In this document: positions 1-7,805 of the stretch, piece by piece
Position numbering within the stretch: the stretch's first letter is position 1
Layout: every line of letters starts with the position of its first letter
Assembly: GCA_946894095.1 (NCBI GenBank)
Contig: OX335642.1
Location: 4,227,021-4,291,020 of the forward strand
From: Incurvaria masculella
Taxonomy: Eukaryota > Arthropoda > Insecta > Lepidoptera > Incurvariidae
Length of the DNA stretch: 64,000 nucleotides
Direction of reading: 5' to 3'
The notes under the pieces: generated by a model
The model's input: only the letters and a program-made list of their open reading frames with translations
Told to the model about the DNA's origin: nothing
Databases searched by the model: none
Program-made: the position numbers and the translations under genes

Positions 1-317
1 CATTTCATTTCATTTCATTTATTTAAACTTTTTGGTAGTCAACCTACACCAAGTTACGTCACAAACAACCGCGGATTCGATCAACCCAGTAAAGAAGAAC
101 CCGCAAAGAAACTTCACGGGTTTACATAACATATTTTTACGTCCACAATTATGAAATACATACTTAGATCTAAATGCTACTGCCAAACAATTCCTTGGCA
201 GAACAGTTTAAGGCAAAGAACAAAGAACAATAGAAACAGCAACCCTCAGTTTAAGTTACTTACAACTAATAAAGTTACTAATTCAATTATATAATTTAAT
301 ATAATTTATAGCATTAC
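1..317 (-). mobile_element. 3' tail/UTR of an older minus-strand LINE (inferred)
   Basis: The window opens with about four CATTT units (positions 1-22), which on the minus strand read as a (AAATG)n LINE-style tail. The following AT-rich DNA to 317 has no gene. A LINE C-terminal reading frame on the same strand lies at 6430-6690, just beyond the I-type LINE at 329-6223. I infer that both pieces belong to one older LINE split by that insertion. The family is not assigned. Confidence 0.35.
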
Positions 318-328
318 AAGTATACTCT
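318..328. repeat. Target-site duplication of the I-type LINE, left copy
   Basis: AAGTATACTCT at 318-328 is repeated exactly at 6224-6234, directly after the A-rich tail. This 11-bp duplication fixes both ends of the element. Confidence 0.9.
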
Positions 329-560
329 CATTGTGAAGTCAGCTGTCAGCTGTCACTGAGCTTCATTTTCATGTGCTCACATAATTTGCTTACAGTAATT
401 TCAGACAAATAAGTGCAAAGTCAGTGTGTAGTGCAAGGTGCTGGTGACTACCCAAACTCACACTACTAGTGTGGGTTTGACCCTAGAAGGCCTAAAAGTG
501 ACTTAAATTTGAATTCTAGGCTACAGTGTAATATTCATAACTACCCTCAAAAATAAAAAA

Positions 561-857
561 ATGGAAGTGCCTCATCCTGGAGAGACAGGAGCTGGAGACC
601 TGACCTCAGAAGATGAACAGGACCTCGAGATGGTTGCAGACCTCGTAGAAGTACCCGAAGACCAGATTATCACCGCAGAGCTGGAATGGGATGAGTCTGA
701 CATGACCAACACACCGACTGCAGCCGACGAATTTCCCACCACCAGCAGGCGACGTCCAAGAGAGTCTTCAGATGAGGAAAGTGTTGGATTCCAACTGGTG
801 CAAAAACGCAAGAGGACAAACCACACAAATTTTAAAGAAAAAACTACTAGCGTCGAA
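561..857 (+). pseudogene. N-terminal part of LINE ORF1, cut off by a MITE
   Basis: This 99-codon open stretch begins at an ATG preceded by AAAAATAAAAAA. It encodes an acidic, Ser/Thr-rich N-terminus followed by a basic patch (QKRKRTNH). The frame runs a few codons into the MITE and stops at 872. With the MITE and one copy of its 8-bp target duplication removed, it continues in frame into the downstream ORF1 from 1234. The intact ORF1 would therefore be about 498 residues. Confidence 0.7.
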
Positions 858-1225
858 GGGGGAACGGCATAACGTATAATATGCAGATCGTATAATGTCA
901 TATTTTAACAAAATTTTAAAACCATGCACAACGTATAATCGGCAGATCGTATAATCTTATACGTAGTGCATGAAGAAGTCCAAAAAATTAAATTACTTAT
1001 TTCTCCATGCATAACGTATAATAGTCACAACGTATAATGTTATGATCTTTATTTAACAAAAAAAGAAAACCATGCATATCATATAATCCTAAAATATTTC
1101 ATACGATAAGCGCCCTTATCGATATAAGATTAAAGATTATACTCGCACGCGACTTTTCGTCCGTCTCAATTAGCGTTGTAGCAAATTGTTACTCTTCAAC
1201 AGATATCGATTCGTAGCAATTTCTC
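858..1225 (+). mobile_element. CGTATAAT-type MITE, copy 1 (internally deleted, inside LINE ORF1)
   Basis: Starts GGGGGAACGGC and ends CTC, flanked by the 8-bp duplication GCGTCGAA (850-857 and 1226-1233). It keeps the left arm, with repeated CGTATAAT motifs, nearly identical to the copies at 11519 and 16680. Almost the whole right arm is missing: sequence jumps from GTAGCAATTTC to the last bases. The perfect duplication shows a genuine insertion. The deletion may have preceded or followed it. Confidence 0.88.
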
Positions 1226-2433
1226 GCGTCGAAGAATGCGAGGCCTACCTGGTAGGAAAACAAATTTTACCTAAGCAACTTGCTTTAGCTCGCCTGCTCA
1301 AAGGAAATAAAGGCATTACAAAGATTAAATACCTCACTCCATACAAGGCACTCGTCAGGTGTGAATCTGAAGACAGCTTAAAGCAAATCCTCGAAAATGA
1401 AGAATTAATAAAGAATAATATCAAATGCACAAGAACAACTGAAACTCAGCAGTCTTTCGGTGTAGTTCGAAATATTGATTTAAACATGGAGACTGACGAA
1501 ATTATGAACATTTTAGAATGTGAAATACAAATAGTTTCCATAACTCGCCTCCAGAAGAAGATTGCGTTCGGTGAGTGGACAAAATCGGAAGCAATAAGGG
1601 TGTGCTTTCTTGGACCACGTTTACCTAAATTTGTTTATGCATATGGAATAAAGTGCAGCGTGGAACCTTACAGCTTTCCAGTAACTCAATGCTCGACCTG
1701 CTGGCGCTTTGGCCATAATTACAAAGTTTGCCCCGACGGTTTAAAGAAGACATGCCCTAAATGTGGAGCCAAACATGAAAATTGTGAGTCTTCTTCCTAC
1801 AAGTGCAAAAACTGCAATGGCCCCCACATGTCTCTGGACAGGACTTGCCCCATCTATTCCAAAGAAAAAGCCATACGAAAGATAGTGACGGATGAAAATG
1901 TCACGTACAAGGTAGCATTGAAAAAGAGAGAAGAGCTTGTACGCAGCAATGCCCAACAAAGCCACCAGCCAGAAATTGCCGTCGTGCCATGCCTATCCGC
2001 AGTCAGCTCTTCCCCTTCTATGTTACGCACTTACGCTTCAGTAACTGCAGCAAACAAGCCGGAAGAGGACAAGCCTCAGGAGCCTGCCCACCCCTCTACT
2101 TCAATGATGCCTCCGCCGCGCCCACGTCGAACTGATCTCCTCAAACCGATCCCGAAAACACAGAGTAATCCACCACCAAGGATGTACGATGAGAACTCTT
2201 CAGATACAGTAAATACTGATTCCGTACCAATGCAGCAAGATCATACGACCCCTGATAACAGCCCCTCTGTGTGGAGACGCTTGTTGGAAAAGATTCAAGA
2301 AATAGCCTTTTGGAGCACGTTGACCTGGGGAGATAAGATAACTGCCATAATAGAAGTACTAGTTAAACAGGCAATTAGTTATATGATGACAGTGGTTTCG
2401 AACGGCTCTGTTTTAAACATGTTCAATGCCTAA
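1186..2433 (+). CDS. LINE ORF1 (gag-like, zinc-knuckle), MITE-altered start
   Basis: The protein carries three CCHC-type knuckles in its middle (CSTCWRFGHNYKVC, CPKCGAKHENCE and CKNCNGPHMSLDRTC), as in ORF1 proteins of I/Jockey LINEs that bind element RNA. A Pro/Ser-rich region follows. The ATG at 1186 and about 13 codons lie inside the inserted MITE, so this start is accidental. The original start is most likely 561. The 3' end overlaps ORF2 by 8 nt in another frame. Confidence 0.8.
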   Translation: MLLFNRYRFVAISRVEECEAYLVGKQILPKQLALARLLKGNKGITKIKYLTPYKALVRCESEDSLKQILENEELIKNNIKCTRTTETQQSFGVVRNIDLNMETDEIMNILECEIQIVSITRLQKKIAFGEWTKSEAIRVCFLGPRLPKFVYAYGIKCSVEPYSFPVTQCSTCWRFGHNYKVCPDGLKKTCPKCGAKHENCESSSYKCKNCNGPHMSLDRTCPIYSKEKAIRKIVTDENVTYKVALKKREELVRSNAQQSHQPEIAVVPCLSAVSSSPSMLRTYASVTAANKPEEDKPQEPAHPSTSMMPPPRPRRTDLLKPIPKTQSNPPPRMYDENSSDTVNTDSVPMQQDHTTPDNSPSVWRRLLEKIQEIAFWSTLTWGDKITAIIEVLVKQAISYMMTVVSNGSVLNMFNA

Positions 2434-5212
2434 TCCAGTACGGCACATTAATATCATGCAGTGGAATGCCCAAAGTATCTACCCAAAGCGTTGTGACTTT
2501 GAACTGCTATTATCTCAAGAAACAATACATATTGCTTTAATATCTGAAACATGGTTGGAGCCTGAAACCATTTTTAAGTTAAACGGTTACTCAATAGTGC
2601 GCAAAGATCGACAAGATGGATATGGTGGAGTATTAATTGCCATACACAGATCAATAAGGACAGCAATCTTAACAGTAAACAACAACAATGAAAGAATAGA
2701 GATAATAGGTGTTAAGTTGTTAAATTGCCATCCCTTGAAAAAAATCATAGCAATTTATTGTCCCTCCTCTGCCCATACAAGTCAAGACGACTGGGATACC
2801 ATATTTTCCCAATTTGATAATGAAACAGTGATAGGTGGAGATTTTAATGGCCATCACAACAGTTGGTTTCAAAGAAACGACTCTAGGGGGAACCGTATTC
2901 ACAATGCCTGTTTCACAAATAACTATGTGACATTAAATAATGGCAGAGAGACGCGAATTCAACTTGTGAACGGAGTTCTGCGAAAAACAGCCCCTGACAT
3001 TACTTTTTGCACTGCAGACCTTGCAACTGTGATGGACTGGAAGACAACTAATGAATCTCTTGGCAGTGACCACATGGTTTTAAAAGTATCCATTGGGTAT
3101 GAAAATAACCCACGACAACAAGCCAGGAGAAACATGAAAGCAGCGGACTGGACAAAATATAAAGAATATCTTACGGAATCTCTACCCGTCATTATAATGC
3201 CAGAAAATATACAAGAAGCATATGACTTGTTCATAAATGCTATAAAATTAGCTGCGGACAAGAGCATTCCCTGGCTTAAAATTAATGAAAATCCACTAAC
3301 CAAATTCCGTCCCAATCCGTGGTGGCAGACCAACCTATCGAAGCTTGTAGCTCAACGACGACTTGCCCTAGCCACGTTCAGAAGAAATGGATGCCCCCGA
3401 GATCTTGAAATATTACAAGAAAAGGTCACGGAAACACGTAGAGAAGCCAGGCAAGCAAAATCCAGAAATTGGAATGATTTTTGTGATAGCATTAATGGCC
3501 AAACTACATTGTCAGAAATGTGGAAGAAGATGAAGTGGATGAAGGGCATCCGTGGAGGCACTAGGCCCACCGACAAAGTCCAAATGGAGGAACTACTGTG
3601 CTCTCTCGCTCCTGACACAGTCGAAGAGCCAGCGATATCATTTGATGATGTCGATAATGGCCCCCTCGATGTTGCCGTCACACTTGAAGAAATTGACAAT
3701 GCTCACAAGACAAAGGACACTGCCCCTGGAGCGGATGGGATCACATATTCTATGCTGTTTAATCTTCCTCCTGCAGGGAAAGCGATACTGCTCAATTTAT
3801 TTAATAAGATCTTACATACAGGACATGTGCCTAACCAGTGGAGAAAAATTAGAGTTATCGCGATACCGAAGCCGGGCCGAGACCCAGCACTACTTTCATC
3901 TATGCGCCACATCTCCCTTATTTCTTGCCCATGCAAAATTCTTAACATTATTCTCACAAGAAGAATAGAGTGGTTTGCAGAACAAAACAAAATATTTTCT
4001 CGTACAACAACTGGTTTCAGGCGCGGTAAATCCTGCCTTGATAATTTATCCACACTTGTAATTTCGATACAACTCGGGCAACTCGCAAACCAACCCACTT
4101 TAGCCTGTTTCTTAGACATAGACAGCGCCTACAATAATGTAAATATCACATCACTCATTTCCCAACTGAAACATTACAAAATAGGCAAACATATACTCAA
4201 TTATATTTGGAATTTTCTAAGCGAACGATCTTTGGAGATAAGCTATGACACGGATTCACTAATCACAAGGAAATGCACCAAGGGACTTGCACAGGGAGAC
4301 CCAATGGCACCGGTCCTATTTAACTTAATTACAGCTGAAATTTGTAAACAAATTGATAATGTTATGATAATGCAGTATGCTGATGACTTTGTCCTCTATA
4401 TTACCACCCCAGACTTAAATAGCGCCAGCCATCTGATTGAAAATGCACTTACTTCGATTGTAGAAATGCTAAGTGAAATGGGTTTACAACTATCTCCAAC
4501 CAAAACAGAAATATGTCTATTCTCTAGAGGGCATAAAAGGACACCTATAAATATTTGTGTTAATGGGTATCATATAAAGCGTACCAAACTTGTAAAATAC
4601 TTAGGGCTATGGCTGGACGAGGGCCTGAAATGGGGAAAACATGTAAATGAAAGCTATGGAAAGATATGTAAATATTTGGACATTCTTAAGACACTAGCGG
4701 GCACAACATGGGGTATACATCCGGTTCATCTGAGACGGCTTTATATAGCCCTTGTGCGCAGCCGGATAGACTATGCATGCATGCTCTATGGTAATAGTTC
4801 TGAATCAACGTACAAAAAACTCAATGTCATCCAAAACAGAGCTTTAAGAATTATCGGTGGCTATAGCAGAACAACCCCAATACATGTGATGGAAAGTGAA
4901 TTGTGCATACTCCCTCTGAACTTAAGAACTAAATATTTAGCCAGCAAGTATATTCTTAAAGCATTGTCACGCCTGAATGATCCTACAATATTGTTACTCC
5001 AAAAGATTTCAGAAACAATTGGACACAATTATTGGCACAACCATAGATTACCTCTGTTAGCTGCTAATTTTGACTATGTTAAAGAGTGTGATGTAGAACG
5101 ACTTGATTTATTACCAATGTATTCCCTATCTAAATGGATCGCTGGCATTCCAATAAGAACAGCAATTAAGCTTAGTGTTCCTTCCATAGATAGAGCGAAA
5201 AGACTGCAATAG
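2426..5212 (+). CDS. LINE ORF2: AP endonuclease and reverse transcriptase
   Basis: 928 aa. The N-terminal 230 residues form an exonuclease/endonuclease fold domain (NAQSIYPKR, SETWLEPE, GDFNGHHNSW, SDHMVLK) that nicks target DNA. The RT follows: AIPKPGRDP, TGFRRGKSC, CFLDIDSAYNNV, AQGDPMAP, and the catalytic QYADDFVLY. YLGLWLD marks the thumb. The frame closes at 5210-5212, where related elements run on into RNase H. The motif normally read YRPISL reads MRHISL here, a possible decay mark. Confidence 0.85.
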   Translation: MPNPVRHINIMQWNAQSIYPKRCDFELLLSQETIHIALISETWLEPETIFKLNGYSIVRKDRQDGYGGVLIAIHRSIRTAILTVNNNNERIEIIGVKLLNCHPLKKIIAIYCPSSAHTSQDDWDTIFSQFDNETVIGGDFNGHHNSWFQRNDSRGNRIHNACFTNNYVTLNNGRETRIQLVNGVLRKTAPDITFCTADLATVMDWKTTNESLGSDHMVLKVSIGYENNPRQQARRNMKAADWTKYKEYLTESLPVIIMPENIQEAYDLFINAIKLAADKSIPWLKINENPLTKFRPNPWWQTNLSKLVAQRRLALATFRRNGCPRDLEILQEKVTETRREARQAKSRNWNDFCDSINGQTTLSEMWKKMKWMKGIRGGTRPTDKVQMEELLCSLAPDTVEEPAISFDDVDNGPLDVAVTLEEIDNAHKTKDTAPGADGITYSMLFNLPPAGKAILLNLFNKILHTGHVPNQWRKIRVIAIPKPGRDPALLSSMRHISLISCPCKILNIILTRRIEWFAEQNKIFSRTTTGFRRGKSCLDNLSTLVISIQLGQLANQPTLACFLDIDSAYNNVNITSLISQLKHYKIGKHILNYIWNFLSERSLEISYDTDSLITRKCTKGLAQGDPMAPVLFNLITAEICKQIDNVMIMQYADDFVLYITTPDLNSASHLIENALTSIVEMLSEMGLQLSPTKTEICLFSRGHKRTPINICVNGYHIKRTKLVKYLGLWLDEGLKWGKHVNESYGKICKYLDILKTLAGTTWGIHPVHLRRLYIALVRSRIDYACMLYGNSSESTYKKLNVIQNRALRIIGGYSRTTPIHVMESELCILPLNLRTKYLASKYILKALSRLNDPTILLLQKISETIGHNYWHNHRLPLLAANFDYVKECDVERLDLLPMYSLSKWIAGIPIRTAIKLSVPSIDRAKRLQ

Positions 5213-5240
5213 TAGATACCTATGTCTAGCTTCAGAAATA

Positions 5241-6137
5241 ATGTTAAAAAACCAATACCATGAGCATTACAAACTATTCACAGACGGATCTCTGGATGCG
5301 AAAGGTATTGGTGCTGCAATTTGGGACCCGCAGAGTAACTGTGGGATGAAATTCCACATCGAAGCCCATATACCAATCATGGCGGTCGAGCTAACAGCAA
5401 TACTCGAAGCTCTTTCTTATGGCACAAGTATGAACATTAAAAGAATTGTTATCCTAACAGATTCAAAAAGCGCACTACAGCACTTGCTTAATTGCACGAT
5501 GGGGTCGCGCGGCAGACATGAGGCCTTTGAAATCCTGAAGTTATTCATGCATTTACATTCCCAGGGCAGAGATGTGGTATTTCAATGGATCCCATCCCAT
5601 GTAGGAATAGAGGGAAATGAAAAAGCCAACCGGTTGGCCAATCAGGCTGTTGCATGTGATAACATCTTGACTAGCAAACAAACCCCTGACGATTTTCTGT
5701 CAAAAGTGAAAATCTCTTGCTACAACTTTTGGAGAGAACATTTTGATAGAAGATCGTTAGAGAAAGGCATTTGGTTTAAGACTATACAAACAGAGCCTCC
5801 CCGACAGCCATGGTTCATGGCATCGAAGCTCTCACGTGCAGACACTGTTATAATTCTAAGACTCCGATCCGGACATACTCCATTAAACAGAGATGCACAC
5901 CTCATGCGCAAACGAAATTCACCAAACTGTGATTTATGCCCAAAAGTTGAGGATCAATACCACCTTTTGATGGAGTGTGAACGGAACGAGAGCTTACGTC
6001 ATGCATTAATTGCAAAACTCAAAACTGATAGGCTAAACGTATTCTTTGCAATTCACAATGCGCTAACTGAGCCACTATCAGCAGATTGCAAACATTTGAT
6101 CAGTTTTGTTAAGGCATCTCTTGAATTAAGAAACTAG
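5241..6137 (+). CDS. LINE RNase H and C-terminal zinc motif (frame-separated from ORF2)
   Basis: 298 aa with RNase H motifs in order: FTDGSLDAKGIGAAIWD, AVELTAILEAL, LTDSKSALQHL and WIPSHVGIEGNEKANRLA, which supply the acidic catalytic residues (D, E, D, D). The C-terminus has CDLCPKVEDQYHLLMEC, the CCHC motif usual in I-type elements. It lies in frame 3 while ORF2 is in frame 2, with ORF2's stop 28 nt upstream. I read this as a frameshift plus stop in a dying copy rather than a third natural ORF. Confidence 0.75.
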   Translation: MLKNQYHEHYKLFTDGSLDAKGIGAAIWDPQSNCGMKFHIEAHIPIMAVELTAILEALSYGTSMNIKRIVILTDSKSALQHLLNCTMGSRGRHEAFEILKLFMHLHSQGRDVVFQWIPSHVGIEGNEKANRLANQAVACDNILTSKQTPDDFLSKVKISCYNFWREHFDRRSLEKGIWFKTIQTEPPRQPWFMASKLSRADTVIILRLRSGHTPLNRDAHLMRKRNSPNCDLCPKVEDQYHLLMECERNESLRHALIAKLKTDRLNVFFAIHNALTEPLSADCKHLISFVKASLELRN

Positions 6138-6429
6138 AAATATTAAATGTACTATGGGGCTGACATAGTCACAATGTGGCTAAAGTCCCAAAAAAAAATT
6201 GAGATAAAAAAAAATAAAAAATAAAGTATACTCTGGTTTAAAAGCCGTCGTCAACTTAACCTATGTTAGGTGTATAAAGCCCTCGTCAAGTTTGATACCA
6301 ATGAAGTGCATCAAGTCAATATATTATATATAGAATAAGTATTTATATATATAAAAAATACTACCAGCGTAGTATTATGTCAAAGAAGTCTTACAATTTT
6401 GTATGGTACACAGTTATGTACTTGTCTTC

Positions 6430-6690
6430 TTATGATATTAAGTCACAAAAGAGAGTTTTATCGGAAAGAGCTTCGCTTATATTATAATATACTTTACTAA
6501 GAAGAACTGATTTACTTTTATTTTTAAATTCATTAAGGGGCAAATTTCTCATTACTGCTGGTAATTTATTGTACAATCTAACACTGTTGTGAATAAAACT
6601 CTTCGAAGTCTCGAAGTTTGTCAAACGAAGCCGAGTCGTGCCGTGCCAAGCACTCCTGCAGCGTGCTTTCTATTAAACTCATTGACTGTT
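6430..6690 (-). pseudogene. C-terminal fragment of LINE ORF2 (CR1/Jockey-like)
   Basis: The minus strand encodes WHGTTRLRLTNFETSKSF followed by HNSVRLYNKLP. This is the conserved end of many LINE reverse-transcriptase proteins (N-x-x-x-LYN-x-LP, then a basic helix). Nothing further upstream is intact. With the CATTT tail at position 1 it probably forms one older LINE, split by the I-type insertion. Confidence 0.55.
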
Positions 6691-6771
6691 GTAATGAAAA
6701 TTAATAAATAGAACATAATTTTGACTTTTTTCGACAATGTTACCTCTCTTTATATTCCGGGAGGTCACGAC

Positions 6772-7320
6772 ATTTTTGGTCACGATAAGGTAAATGGCTG
6801 AATTTGGGTTCACATGTTAGAGACCAACCCTCTGATGCTAAATATGTCGGTCTGCCTGTGCCAAGTGGTTGCGTTATCTAGATTGGCTATATAAAATATA
6901 TGTTGGTGTATGTGCCTGCTGATGAATATACTGATTATCTAGAAACATTGATACCTATTATGTAATTATACAACAATAACCAGTCGGTTTTTTAATTAAA
7001 TACTTAAATATACCTAAAGTTATATCTGTAACCTAAATCGCCTATAACTACGAAATGCAACCAAAGCTTTGTTCAGTTTTGGTATAGAATGAAAGTATCG
7101 GTACATACTTGATGTACCTATACTTTCATGCTTCGTTATTTGCAGCCATTTACCTTATCATATATATTTTTGGTCACCATAACTACTTTTTCAGGCGCCT
7201 TATCTAGGTAACGCAACCACTTGGCACAGGCAGACTGACACATTTAGCTTCAGAGGGTTGGTATTTATCCTGTGAACCCAGTTTCAGCCATTTACATTAT
7301 TGTTAGCATTTTTGTCGCCA
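6772..7320. mobile_element. Inverted-repeat (foldback-like) element
   Basis: About 110 bp at 6772-6882 (TAAATGGCTGAATTTGGGTT to CCAAGTGGTTGCGTTA) recurs inverted at 7200-7320 with roughly 85-90% identity by eye. A second short inverted match (GGTCACnATAAGGTAAATGG) lies at 7146-7183. The centre is AT-rich and noncoding. No target duplication was identified. It lies about 320 bp beyond the stop codon of gene 1. Confidence 0.55.
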
Positions 7321-7635
7321 CCTCTAGTCTATAATCTCTAGTCTATAATATGATGGATTTTGTCTCTATACCTGTATAAATTGTATGTAATCACCTCAAT
7401 ATTGGCCTATTCTTGATATTTCTTCACAAATTATAGCAGCTTCATACTGATCAGAAATCGAAGGTTTTTAAAATGTGTGAAATGCAATGTTATGAATGTC
7501 ACGTAACTTAGGTAGCCTCTCAGTCACGGCCGGGGTTGTTCAAAAGTGGTCTAAAATACGATACGTGGTTTACGAACGCTCCCTAGCCCTTGCGCTACTA
7601 AACCCTTCTACAGGGACGGATCGACTCATGCGTCC
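7321..7635. other. Presumed 3' UTR / downstream region of gene 1
   Basis: No ORF or recognisable repeat. It follows the stop codon of the minus-strand gene, so part is probably 3' UTR. I saw no canonical minus-strand AATAAA close to the stop. Confidence 0.3.
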
Positions 7636-7805
7636 TTAGCCGATACTGGCGCAAGACGTGTGCATCGTTCGCACCTGCCGCTTCTCGTTTGGCGGGAGCT
7701 TCTTTCGCAGCTCCTTGGTTAGGTGACATCGGAACAGGATCTCGTCGGCGATTCGACACACGCACTCGTCGCGCCACGCTTCCAGCTTGGACTCCCAGCT
7801 GGTAC
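7636..7805 (-). CDS. Gene 1 exon 14 (C-terminus, stop TAA)
   Basis: The acceptor TTCTGCTTTCAG precedes GTACCAGCTGG. It is entered in phase 1, and 55 codons then reach the stop at 7638-7636. The peptide is charged with four cysteines (DECVCRIADEILFRCHL, then a lone Cys near the end) and ends SCASIG. Confidence 0.8.

Larger units (their letters stand above)
329..6223 (+). mobile_element. Full-length I-type non-LTR retrotransposon (LINE)
   Basis: The element is bounded by an 11-bp target-site duplication and ends in an A-rich tail (about 6190-6223). It starts CATTGTGAAGTCAGC, which fits a 5' end with an internal promoter. Order: 5' UTR, a gag-like ORF1 with three CCHC knuckles, ORF2 with endonuclease and reverse transcriptase, then an RNase H with a C-terminal zinc motif. 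An RNase H after the RT is typical of the I group. ORF1 and ORF2 overlap by 8 nt. It is defective: a 368-bp MITE breaks ORF1, and a stop plus frame change separates the RT from RNase H. Confidence 0.88.

Noticed and set aside
1186..1224. ATG at 1186 as the natural start of LINE ORF1
   Set aside because: It lies inside the inserted MITE. The upstream open frame from 561 continues in phase after the MITE.
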